Part shown: one piece after another, positions 1 through 8,440 of the stretch | Layout: each line of letters begins with the position of its first letter | How positions within the stretch are numbered: the stretch's first letter is position 1 | NCBI GenBank assembly: GCA_015039465.1 | Contig: MU129987.1 | Span: 280,083 to 305,754 of the forward strand | Direction of reading: 5' to 3' | DNA from: Phlegmacium glaucopus | Taxonomy: Eukaryota; Basidiomycota; Agaricomycetes; Agaricales; Cortinariaceae | DNA length: 25,672 bases | Program-made: the position numbers and the translations under genes | Notes under the pieces: generated by a model | Told to the model about the DNA's origin: nothing | What the model saw: only the letters and a program-made list of their open reading frames with translations | The model's database searches: none

Positions 1-561
1 TTGCAGATACAGATAACCGGGAGTATCATTTAGCCGACTAGCACCGGTGAGTCGGTGTTGGCTAGTGAGTTTCGTATCACCTGGTAACAAAGGTGACTTA
101 TGGTCGGCTGAGCAGTTTCATTTCATCATAAGGGTTCACGAAGTAAGTAAAGGTTGAGTACTCATTTACGATTTTTCACTAGCTTTTGGGGCTTAAGTTG
201 GGCTAGTCATAAAACCTAGAATAATATATTTTCTTTCGTTCTCGAATGTACCTAATAGTCAGACCTGTTAAAATATGGTGCCACATGGACCTGGAACTAT
301 CAACTCGTGTATCTTCGGGCGGACTCCACTCTTGAACCGTCGCATTATTCTGCCGAAGCACTGCAGACAATCCCGAAACCCAAGCTGTTCGAAGAGGCTC
401 GAATTACATCCATAGCCTTACCTTTTCTACACAGCAAGTTAGCTTCCAAATCGCCGATGTTTTATCGATCTTTCTATTGCGTTCATTCTATTTTCAACTG
501 AGCCATCGAAGTATTTAATCTTTTTTATGGCTGTATTCCGGAAAGAAACGTAGATATGGAA
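1..561. other. Mirror-reversed block 1 (reversed, not complemented)
   Basis: Read from 561 down to 1 without complementing, this block makes sense. Positions 45-1 then equal 10811-10855 over 45 identical bases, inside an intron of the NLR gene. Positions about 60-105 resemble the small NLR exon at 10753-10803, but with an in-frame stop and mismatches. Positions 466-249 encode a peptidase exon, listed separately. In the given orientation neither strand yields a recognisable product. The right edge lies at or within a few bases of the transposon end at 562/563 and cannot be placed exactly. The mirrored sequence stops at the equivalent of 10855, and the DNA beyond the transposon resumes at the equivalent of 10857. 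The two flanks therefore belong to one NLR-paralogue intron interrupted by the transposon. Confidence 0.9.
249..466. pseudogene. Dipeptidyl-peptidase IV-like exon, readable only in mirror
   Basis: Reading right to left without complementing gives one open exon of about 72 codons. It is preceded by a TTTCTAG acceptor (474-467) and followed by a GTAAGC donor from 248. The translation contains YFVAAKPSIERHIFSIP and later YYAAKFSPQAGFYVLNY, which I recognise as the N-terminal beta-propeller of fungal S9B serine peptidases (dipeptidyl aminopeptidase / DPP IV type). The catalytic alpha/beta-hydrolase domain is not in the window. In corrected orientation the exon would lie on the plus strand, next to a broken NLR-paralogue exon that points the opposite way. 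This is only one internal exon, so whether the gene is whole beyond the window is unknown. The family call is from memory of conserved motifs. Confidence 0.75.
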
Positions 562-603
562 AGAGCCTGTTCAGTAACCGAACCATCAGCGAATTTGTGA
601 AAA
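562..603 (+). repeat. Left terminal inverted repeat of the Harbinger element
   Basis: The 18 bp from 562 match the right end perfectly as an inverted repeat. A second 14-bp matching block follows after about 10 mismatched positions. Confidence 0.85.
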
Positions 604-706
604 ACTGATGCGGAATTTTGTGACCAAATTGTGAGAAACGTGTGACCATGTCGCTACCGTCGCGTCGTTGCAATCTCGCCGTGAACGCCTCAATTCACGC
701 AATCTA

Positions 707-1909
707 ATGCCTCCCCGCGGTGCCGCCTGGTCTGATACGGAAACGAACACGCTCATCGGTTTTCTCGCATCACAGCTGCCTACAGTTGCAGACGGAACTG
801 GCTTCAAACCGATGGTTTGGAACGAGGCTGCTGTGGTCATCAATGCGTTAACCAAGGCTAAGGGCGGGGAGAAGACGTCCTCGAGCTGCAAAAGTAAATT
901 TGCAAGGGTATGGATATTGTCTGACTGTTTTTTTGCTTCTTTTGGTGATTTTTTTTGTGTATGTATATGTAGCTGAAAGAGACCTATAACGTCATTGTCA
1001 AAATCAAGGCTCAATCCGGATTCAAGTGGGATGACGAGAATGGAGCTGATATTGATGAAAGTACTGCGGAAGTATGGGCGGCTTTTGAAAAGGTATGTGA
1101 TTATGTTTTTGAATAGCTATTAGCTACTGAATGACCGAACTGCATTATCAATAGAAACACAAAGGAAGTGCCCCGTTTCGCAACAGGGGTTGGATTTGGT
1201 TCAACAAAGTCCAGCCTCTGATGCCAACAACTCCTCGCGGTGCGAATGTATATCGTGCTTCACAAGGTGTGCAGCCTGAGAGCCAGGAATCACTGCCTGA
1301 GGCTGGCTCACAGGATTCTGACCGCCCTTTCTCAAATTGGGTGCGTTTCCTCTGCGTCTATTGTTTCGCATCTACTCATGTCCTTTACAGTCCCCCTCAC
1401 CTCCTCCGGAAGATCATCAACACACTTCTGACGCTCACGAACCTGTTGATCAGGCCACGGAGACCCACCCACCTGTTCAGGTTCAAGCCACCCCGGCAGC
1501 TGGGTCAAAACGCAAACACTCAGCCCTTTCTTCCGACTATGCTGCATCCATGAAACGTGTGAAGACTGAGGTGCGACCATCAGGTGCCCTTGCGCTGCAT
1601 GGCATGAACGACAAGTTGGGAGATTTTACTGAAGTGTTTCGTGAAGTCATGACTGGTAAAAGGTCTGGTGTTATGTCAACTCCTCAGCGGAAGGCCAAGG
1701 CCATGCAGCGTGCTCAAGAACTCGAGACCACATTGTCGGATCGACGCCTTGTTGGTTTGATTGATTTATTTCGGGCTGATACCACTATGGCTGATACCTA
1801 TCTGTCTCTCTCTCGTGCTGGTATTCGTAAAGAGTGGGTCCATACTCATACCAAGCATATCAAGGAGGTTGAAGAGGGGGAGGAGGATGGGGAAGACTTC
1901 TATGCTTAA
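707..1909 (+). CDS. Myb/SANT-like DNA-binding protein of the Harbinger element (341 aa, 4 exons)
   Basis: Exons are 707-907, 973-1092, 1155-1340 and 1391-1909. The introns of 65, 62 and 50 bp all have GT-AG ends and all fall between codons. The first three exons make a Myb/SANT-like domain: an early tryptophan (AAWSDTETN), GFKPMVWNEAA, the linker CKSKFARLKETY spanning the first junction, SGFKWDDENGA, and a C-terminal PFRNRG. This matches the Myb_DNA-bind_3 type found in Harbinger second proteins. The last exon is Pro/Ser-rich, has a basic KRKHS patch that could be a nuclear localisation signal, and ends in an acidic tail. In this superfamily the protein binds element ends and helps import the transposase. 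The ATG at 707 is the first that opens the domain frame. The stop lies 86 bp from the convergent transposase stop. Confidence 0.85.
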
Positions 1910-1995
1910 TTACTTTAATATCGGATACATGATAGTCTACCATTTTTACGCTCATTACTTGTTGCTCATTACAGTAACTACATATATTGAATAGT

Positions 1996-3300
1996 TTATT
2001 CAAGTCCAAAACCCCTGGTTATAGCCTGATAGCTTGTCCACATAGCCTCAGCAATCTGATCCCTTCTCAAAGTTGCACGAACAATCTCTGCATGTCTAGC
2101 AGGGCCCTCTCCAAGGGCACCATACACACCAGGTGCAGGATCAAATGCTTCTTCAAACTCAAATATTTCATCTGGGTCATGGTCCCGAATAAAGTTATGT
2201 GTTGCAGCAAGTGCTGGTGGTATACGGGCTTGTACCTCCATGCTATATTCTGGTGGACGTGTAAGTATGGTGAAGCGGCGCTTGAGGACACCAAAAATTC
2301 GTTCAACAATATTCCGTGCTGATGCATGACGTAGATTGAAGAGCTCCTCCTTTGTGGTAGGTCTAAATGAAGTCAAGTCAGACCCAGACAGATTATTATT
2401 GTTGGAATACTCACCTCACACTTGCACGCCCCCATTCAGCAAGATGATATCGCACACCACGATATGGGATTAAAAGCGAGTCGCACATTCCAAAGCCTGC
2501 ATCTGCCAAATAATATTTCCCTGCAGGAATGGTGAGATCCGATAGCCGTGCATCATTGTACATGCTGGCATCTGCAGTGCAGCCATCCATTCCACTGAGA
2601 ACATATTGAAAGCGCATGTTGAAGCCACAGCATGCCAATGTATTTTGTGAGACTCCTCCCTTCCGATCTCGGGCAAGGTGGCGCTCATCAATGGCAGGGC
2701 AGCAGTTGATGTGTGTTCCATCCATGGCTCCAATGGCATCCTGGAAGAAAGGGAAGAACTTGGGGTTTGTTGCAATTTCGGATGGAACAGGATCATTGAT
2801 TGTTGGAAGCCGAACATATGTAGTATAGAATGGGGGCGAAGAAAGGGCATATAGAACAGTACAAAAAGATCTAAAAGGAAGGATTTTGGTTATTCCAATG
2901 GATAATATTGAGAGAGCAGAACTTGCTTGGATATTGTTGCATTAGCATGCTGGAATCTTTCTCCAACATGACGAATTGAGAGCCCAGTGACACAGGTATA
3001 GAGAAAAATAGCAACATGTTGTTCCAAGGATATGTAACGGGTTGATTTCACCCCAGCAGCACTCAAAGCTTCCACAAATGCAAGGAAAACATGGAGTCTC
3101 ATCCCGAGCTCTGACTTGATACGGTTGGGATGACCACTCATGAGCTCTGCAACCCACATTTCACCTGTTAGGGCAGAGGTGTGATATGGGGTCTTGTCAT
3201 AAAATGAACCCGCATACATTTGGGCAGCAAATGCCACAGCATTGACCACAAAAGCGGCAGCAGCAGCAGCAAGGCGCTGTGCTTCATGGGGTGGCCGCAT
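1996..3300 (-). CDS. PIF/Harbinger DDE transposase (398 aa, 3 exons)
   Basis: Exons read 3300-2927, 2870-2415 and 2362-1996. Introns are 2871-2926 (56 bp, with a GC donor GCAAGT and an AG acceptor) and 2363-2414 (52 bp, GT-AG). The joined frame is open for 398 aa. The DDE_Tnp_4 catalytic triad is visible: Asp175 in AMDGTHIN, Asp248 in LADAGF, and Glu297 in RNIVERIFGVLKRRF. An N-terminal helix-turn-helix-like part (VAIFLYTCVTGLSIRHVGERF) precedes the catalytic core, as in related fungal elements. The enzyme would cut and insert the element at TWA sites. The start at 3300 was chosen because it begins the conserved alanine-rich lead. An upstream in-frame ATG at 3375 lies inside the terminal repeat and is unlikely. 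With all catalytic residues and frames intact, the copy looks recently active. Confidence 0.88.
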
Positions 3301-3357
3301 CGTGATATAAGAGATTTGATTACATAATGTCACACACAGATCGAATTTGACGTGAAC

Positions 3358-3399
3358 TTTCACAAATTCGCCCACGGTTTTGGTTACTGAACAGGCTCT
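3358..3399 (-). repeat. Right terminal inverted repeat of the Harbinger element
   Basis: This is the reverse complement of the left terminus. The outer 18 bp are perfect, the middle has diverged, and the inner block is GCGAATTTGTGAAA. The next bases (TAATGACG) equal NLR-gene sequence at 10858 onward, which fixes the element boundary at 3398/3399. Confidence 0.85.
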
Positions 3400-3493
3400 T
3401 AATGACGTACCTGGGAGAGCTGGTCCATAATAGTCTTGGTTAATTTCAACACTTGTCCGAGCGTCGAAACTGTGCTCGTCACAGCGTCATTGC
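3399..3493 (-). pseudogene. NLR-paralogue fragment, forward part (exon 3 end plus donor)
   Basis: These 95 bases are identical to 10857-10951 in the NLR gene, in the same orientation. They hold the end of coding exon 3 (minus strand, ending MDQLSQ), its GTACGT donor and the first intron bases. At 3494 the match stops in this orientation but resumes exactly at the next base (10952) in the mirrored block, read from 3807 leftwards. This is part of a second copy of the NLR 5' region, or a duplicate of the same locus created by assembly. Confidence 0.85.
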
Positions 3494-3807
3494 CCGTGTT
3501 ATGTACCACGAGAAGGCTACGAGATGGCACATAGGGCCTGGTTGTAGCTAGCCAAGTTACTAGAGCACCCTGTCGTACTCCCCTTTCATCATCTGAACGA
3601 GCTTTTATCACGCATGGTTACAAACGATATACGTACGTGAGTACCACTTCTGGTAAAATGATCTGCGGTCAAAACTAGACTGCCTATTCTTCCCATAGGG
3701 GTAAGGACGGTTTTACTTTTATAAAGACAGAGCGTAAAGGCCGCTCAGCCAACTGCTATAGTTTTTTAAGTACCTTTTTCAACTGCTACTACAAGCAGCG
3801 GACAGTT
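3494..3807. other. Mirror-reversed block 2: NLR-paralogue continuation plus adapter-like tip
   Basis: Read from 3807 down to 3520 without complementing, this equals 10952-11239 over 288 identical bases, checked line by line. It covers most of NLR exon 3, the intron at 11096-11150 and part of exon 2. Placed after 3493 it continues the forward fragment with no base lost or gained. The remaining 26 bases (3519-3494 in mirror) are unrelated to the NLR gene and begin ATCGGAAGAGCAC, the core of the Illumina TruSeq adapter. The block is therefore a reversed contig extension whose far tip ran into adapter. Confidence 0.92.
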
Positions 3808-3832
3808 AAAAAAAAAAAAAAAAAAAAAAAAA
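3808..3832. other. 25-A run at the join of two mirrored blocks; likely gap placeholder
   Basis: There are exactly 25 A residues, bounded on the left by the NLR base equivalent to 10952 and on the right by the first base of an ankyrin codon in mirror. A biological poly-A tract at exactly this artefactual junction would be a coincidence. A 25-base placeholder written as A instead of N explains it better (inference). Confidence 0.75.
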
Positions 3833-4519
3833 GTCCGTCGCAGTCGCAGCATACTTCCAGTCCTCCACTAGTATTTCGACGATGAACTCTTCCCACGTCT
3901 ACACTTACGTGTCCCTCCTGTGATGCCTTTACGTGAGGTCCGTCGCAGTCTATTGCCAGTGCTTCGTTAGCACTTCGATGACGAACTCTTCCCCCGTTAA
4001 CACTTACGTGTCCCTCCTAAGATGCCTTTACGTGAGGTCCGTCGCAGCATACTTCCAGTACTTCGCTAGCACTTCGACGACGAACTCTTCCCCCGCTTAC
4101 ACTTACGTGTTCCTCCTTATCTACCCTCGCGTGAGGTCCGTCGCAGCAGACTTCCAGTGCTCCACTAACATTTCGACGACGAACTCTTCCCCCGTTTACA
4201 CTTACGTGTTCCTCCCCATATACCCTCGCGTGAGGTCCGTCGTAGCAGATTTCCAGTACTCCGCTAACATTTCGACGACGAACTCTTCCCCCGCTTACAC
4301 TTACGTGTTCCTCTTCCTAAGCCCTCGCGTGAGGTCCGTCGTAGCAGACTTCCAGTACTCCGCTAACATTTCGACGACGAACTCTTCCCCCGCTTACACT
4401 TACGTGTTCTCCCTCTTCTTAAGCCCTCACGTGAGGCTCGTCGTAGTAGATCTCCAGTACTCCGTTAACACTTCGACGACGAGCTCGTACCCCGTCTCTA
4501 CTCACGACGTCGTTGTACT
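3833..4519. CDS. C-terminal ankyrin repeats and stop of the NLR gene, in mirror
   Basis: Taking the plain complement from left to right gives the coding strand, starting CAGGCAGCG at 3833 and ending with TGA at 4517-4519 (228 codons). It encodes seven ankyrin units, mostly 33 aa, with the same core as the forward exon (EAIVKLLLEKGANVNAQG). The final unit is shorter and ends GAEMSAAAT. The forward exon breaks off at 7610 after the codons for GNAL, and this block supplies the expected continuation QAAS. Repeat starts are near 3833, 3938, 4037, 4136, 4235, 4334 and 4436. The 99-bp spacing is a multiple of three, which is why the wrong-way reading also stays open. The first unit is nearly identical to the unit at 7610-7714, apart from one substitution and a 6-bp duplication. 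Confidence 0.9.
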
Positions 4520-5412
4520 CCTTTTACTGTATAACGGAATGATAACTCGAATGAACCAGTGCAAACACAACCTTAACGTTCCAATTGAAGTTGACTTTAC
4601 CTAAATGTGAGTCATGGAGAAAATAGGTGAAATGGCGGTAGGGAAAAAAAAGTTAACGTGGTGTTCTTACGTTACAACTTTATAGTGTTCATATAGAACA
4701 AGTAAGCAATTCATCTAAGTTAAATAGAAAATAGAACTAGTATAGAAAACAAAAAGTAGGGACTCATTTTAATGTATTAGTGTGTGTAAATAAACGAAAC
4801 ACAAAAAATAAATTGTCAGAGTTGAAACTCAACTTCAACTCTGTCACTCATCTAATAGGTGATATGTTTTCAATCAAGATTATTAATAAATCTATATGGT
4901 AGAAAATCCATAAATAAATATGGTTGAAGGAGTTGAAACTCAACTTCAACTCTGTTATATGGTAGAAAATCTGAAATAAAATCAAGACGACGTTTTATGA
5001 AGTTGTCCAATACCCGGGACTTCTGGATAGTTGTTTGAGGTTGGGGTTTAGGGTTTAGTGGTTCGTAAGTTCAAGGATTCGAGACTCTACTACCTTCGTT
5101 GACCAACCTAATGGTTGATTCTTATACTTCTCACTACCCCAGGTTCCCAAGTACCTCTGTGTAACTTCCGTGATGACGGTACGGATCCGACATATCCCCA
5201 CGTACGACATGACATTGTCGATTACCGGCATTCCTATGTCACCAGGTTGCCGTCAACCCTGGGACAGTTGTCATAGTCACTATTTTAAAGGTTCACGGTT
5301 ACCATGTCAACCACCTGTTTTGTCGTTATTTACCGACAGTTACCTCCAAACCATCACGGTTTTTCGAACGTAACATTTTTTTAACTGAATCTTCATGGAT
5401 AGAACGAAGACA
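4520..5412. other. Mirrored AT-rich region without genes; short inverted and direct repeats
   Basis: No coding sequence was seen in any of the four reading senses. There are two near-identical stem-forming motifs, CAGAGTTGAA/TTCAACTCTG at 4817-4843 and a similar one at 4930-4954. Inverted repeats keep their stem-forming nature under mirroring. A 16-base direct repeat, TATATGGTAGAAAATC, occurs at 4893-4908 and 4956-4971 and brackets a 47-base insert that contains the second stem. This could be a small non-autonomous element with its target duplication, or the terminal region of the neighbouring hAT element. Confidence 0.5.
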
Positions 5413-7310
5413 TTAACATACACTCGCTCGGATTCCGCTACGAATTGGTCGTATTCGTGAGATTATCATAGGCCTTAATCTGATCGTGTAGAATTACTAT
5501 ATCATAGTGCAGGAGGTCTCTTTTATACAAGTTGTCGTTGACGTCTTGGACTCCATGCAACATTCCTCACTCAAATCCAAGTAATTTCCGTAGTGATTAC
5601 TTGAATGGACCTTATCTCTTTTACAGTACGTGTTCCGTTATATCTAATCCCTTAACCCTTACAGAAGGTCTGGTAGTATCCTCCCCGAACGTCCTGAGTT
5701 TCAGAAGTACACCATCAAACTTTATAAGGAACTCAAACAGTGGTTATTGAACCAGAAAGAAGACTATCACATTACACTTTAACTGGAAGAGTCCACTCGG
5801 TTCTCTCGAAGGTAACACTCTCCTTTCTCTACTGTTACTAACTCTACCTACATCTCCTACTCCAACCCACCTTCGTCACATTAAACAGACCATCATTCGA
5901 ACATCGACAAAGAACCTAGATAGATCTAGTGACTCCTCCTAACCTAACCTAAACGTTAGTAAAAAGTCCGGAAGTATGTACTATGACACCCCTTCTACTC
6001 GGTCGATGTGTTCCGGTTCGTTCCACCGGACGCCGGAGGAAGGGAAAGGCATAGTATCTGAAACACCGTGGTAACATGATCCACCCGGTGGTACGGTGTG
6101 GAAGTATCATATTCTTGAGAATCTTAATGTCTGGTTTTAGTAAAATAAGAAAATGTGTTGAAATTTTTGTGTTCGAGTAACCAGATTTTTCTGAGATAGG
6201 GGAAGCTATGAACATTGTTAGTGATGTTATGTACCCAGTTCTTGACACATCTCTAATTTACTCTTCTTCCAGTACGTTTTGTAATTGTTCTGAACGACGG
6301 GTACATATTTTCCCACTGAGTAGACTGACCATCATTATGAGTGACTCGAAAACCACACGGAGGTGTTCAGGTAGGAAGTCGAGACAACCCCGTCTTAGTA
6401 CTTCAAGTCGGTTCCAACTCACCTGTACAAGAAATTCAGGGGTCTTTTAACGTACCTGACAACTTTCGTAACCAAGAAAACAGGAGCTGTAAAGTCATCA
6501 ACGTCTTGTCTTTCGAAAGTCGGTCGACCGGTGTTCTCTATACCGATTAGTCGGTAGTCACAGTTCGAGTTCCCTGGTTTCTAGTACCAACGTAGGTTGT
6601 TTTAGTAGTTAGAGGAAACTCTTCAGATCCCGTACAGGACTCCATCTAATATGAAAAATCTTGAAGTAACCGTTCCATACCTATCCTTTTATTTTACATG
6701 AGTAGTAGACCACGCAACTACTGGTCACACAAAACTGTAGATCTTATTCGTAGTTACGTGTGGCCGCGAGAAACGACAAAAGGGGGGATTTACTCAGAAG
6801 TTCAACGAACTTGGTCCCAACGAACGCAACTCCTGAACTGGTTTAGTGTACATACTAAAAAGTTTCGACTTTTTGTAGTCGTCCACTTCAACACAGGTCA
6901 GTACGTTTGTTAACTAACTGATTGGAAAAACTGTCGACCATTTTACAAACGACTAAATAACTCACTGTTTGACTACGGTAGCAGAACTAGTCGTAGGAGG
7001 ACACGACGTCGTAGTAGTAACACCAGTACTGACTCTCCACGACATCAACTCAAAACCATCAAAGGTGACACTCTCCTGTGAAAGAACCGGAGGTAGAACC
7101 TCTAACGGGGTTAACGGAGGTCGTTGAATTTCTCTACCGTATTCAAGACCTTACTATGTTCTACACTGACCAAATGTCTGGAAGTACCGACGGTCCACTT
7201 AACATACTCCGTACGTGGTCTCTGCGTAGTTTTATTTAAGGAAGAAATCGTCGGACGTTAACATAAGGTAACTGGTAACACAGTAACAACCTGCGTAACT
7301 ATCCTGGGTC
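5413..7310. mobile_element. hAT-family transposase remnant, readable only in mirror
   Basis: Reading from about 7310 to 5413 without complementing gives a typical agaricomycete hAT transposase in several exons. Motifs in order: NASNNDTM (around 7298-7274), CMPHTIHLAAMK (around 7216-7181), ATTEMSRTKEPMLSTVHAIF (around 6500-6440), KLSEYYYQSDESPFYTWAA, then the C-terminal dimerisation region with SAVAVEHIFSGGRDTISL and IRVLMLVKHRLRLA (5549-5413). At least one intron is clear: GTAAGT after the IPG codons and CAG before the SAVAVE codons. The first two motifs lie in different frames, so the copy is frameshifted, or the extension sequence carries indel errors. No complete N-terminal zinc-finger domain was found. 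In corrected orientation the gene would be on the plus strand, pointing at the 3' end of the NLR gene. Confidence 0.85.
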
Positions 7311-7367
7311 CTCTGTAGATCCCTACATTTGTGCGATAAAAGTACCAAAGTGTTGGAAGTGTCATAT

Positions 7368-7512
7368 GAGCGTCTACGAGTGTCTATGAACGTCTATGAG
7401 TGTATAGTAACGCCTATGAACACCTAACAGTGTCCAGTAACATCTAGTAACGTATATGAGTGTCTAGTAACGTCTTATGAACGTCTAGTAACGTCTATGA
7501 ACGTCAGTAGTG
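7368..7512. repeat. Degenerate tandem repeat of about 10 bp
   Basis: Units of the type GTCTATGA or GTCTAGTA with two variable bases recur about every 10 bp. The tract lies in the mirrored block, upstream of the recognisable hAT transposase motifs in corrected order. No function is visible. Confidence 0.6.
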
Positions 7513-7609
7513 GTTGTAAGCGTAATAGTAAACGTCAACGGTCGACAAGAGCGTTAGAAATTTGTGTTGAGGTTGTTACCTGTGAGTACACTGACATAAT
7601 GAGTAGTGG

Positions 7610-8440
7610 GAGTGCATTTCCGTAGTGTCCTCCCTGTGCATTCACATCCGCACCCTTCTCAAGTAGCAGCTTTATGATCACCTCCTGACCTTCATACGAC
7701 GCTGCCTGGAGTGCATCCCCATTATAATATCCTTGTACATTTACATTTGCCCCCTTCTCAAGCAGCAGCTTCACAATCGCCTCGTGACCTTTAGATGATG
7801 CTGCATGCAGTGCGGTCCCATAGTATCCTTGCGCATTCACATTCGCCCCTTTCTCAAACAGCAACTTCACAATCGCCTCGTGACCTCCAGACGATGCCGC
7901 CTGGAGTGGCTCCCCACAGTATCCCTCTGCGTTCACATATACCCCTCTCTCAAGCAACTCTGTGGTCACATCGAAACCCGCATGGAGTGCGCTCCCCAAT
8001 TCTCCTTGTGTATTCACATTCGCCCCTTTCTCAAGCAGCAGCTTTACGATCACCTCGTGACCTCCAAACGATGCTGCATGGAGTGCACTCCCGAATTCTT
8101 CTCCTTGTGCATTCACATTCGCCCCTTTCTCAAGCAGCAGCTTTACGATCGCCTCGTGACCTCCAAACGAGGCTGCATGGAGTGCGCTCCCGAATTCTTC
8201 TCCTTGTGCATTCACATTCGCCCCCTGCCCAAGCAGCAGCTTTACGATCGCCTCATAACCTCCAAACGAGGCTGCAAGGAGTGCGCTCCCCAACCCTCCT
8301 TGTGCATTCACATCCGCTCCCTTCTCAAGCAGCAGCTTCACAATCGCCTCATGACCTCCAGACGATGCTGCTTGGAGTGCGCTCCCCAATCGTCCTTCTT
8401 TTGCATTCACATTTACCCCCTTCTCTAATAGATAATCCAA
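7610..8440 (-). repeat. Ankyrin tandem array (forward half), about 99-bp units
   Basis: About eight 33-aa units lie on the minus strand with the core EAIVKLLLEKGANVNAQG. Two neighbouring units (near 8020-8210) are almost identical, and a unit near 7940-8000 is degenerate (FDVTTELLERGVYVNAEG). The array continues in mirror at 3833-4519. High similarity between units suggests recent expansion or gene-conversion-like homogenisation, as is known for repeat domains of fungal NLRs. Confidence 0.85.

Larger units (their letters stand above)
562..3399. mobile_element. PIF/Harbinger DNA transposon, apparently complete
   Basis: The left end begins AGAGCCTGTTCAGTAACC at 562 and the right end is its exact reverse complement, ending at 3399. 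After a short divergent stretch both ends share a second inverted block, GCGAATTTGTGAAA (590-603 and its complement near 3358-3371). The terminal inverted repeats are thus about 40 bp with a mismatched middle. Inside are two convergent genes, a Myb/SANT-like protein and a DDE transposase, which is the usual two-gene makeup of PIF/Harbinger elements. Both are open with clean introns. Harbinger elements duplicate a TWA triplet. The right flank is TTA/TAA, but the left flank is not, because the sequence left of the element is mirror-reversed and the true flank is displaced. The element sits in an intron of an NLR-paralogue fragment. Confidence 0.85.
3833..7609. other. Mirror-reversed block 3: NLR C-terminus, AT-rich DNA and hAT remnant
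   Basis: The block reads sensibly only from 7609 down to 3833 without complementing. Its 3833 end then joins 7610 in the middle of a tandem ankyrin array (GCTGCCTG followed by GAGTGCATTT), keeping both frame and repeat phase. In mirror order it holds a short 10-bp repeat, a hAT transposase region, an AT-rich region with short inverted repeats, and seven ankyrin units. On the given strands it yields only artefact ORFs, including a 223-aa one over the repeats. Confidence 0.93.

Noticed and set aside
307..501. A 64-aa ORF at the left end
   Set aside because: It overlaps the DPP IV exon, which is only meaningful when read backwards.
540..562. A TWA target duplication left of the Harbinger element
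   Set aside because: The bases before 562 are GAA or AAA, not TTA or TAA. The true left flank is displaced by the mirrored block, so no duplication can be claimed from the sequence as given.
3833..4440. A 99-bp minisatellite
   Set aside because: The periodicity is real, but it is the ankyrin coding array of the neighbouring NLR gene read backwards, not a separate satellite.
3933..4604. A 223-aa repetitive ORF (VRSVA...SSPAYTYVF repeats) that looks like a novel tandem-repeat protein
   Set aside because: It is the wrong-way reading of mirrored ankyrin repeats. The unit length of 99 is divisible by three, so any frame tends to stay open.
5040..5062. TTTAGGGTTTAGTGG as a telomere-like repeat
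   Set aside because: There are only about two imperfect units, inside a mirrored block. In correct order it reads GATTTGGGATTTGGG, which is not a telomere array.
3494..7609. A single reversed block including the A run
   Set aside because: Flipping all of it at once would break the exact joins 3493-to-10952 equivalent and 3833-to-7610. Two separate flips around the A run restore both.
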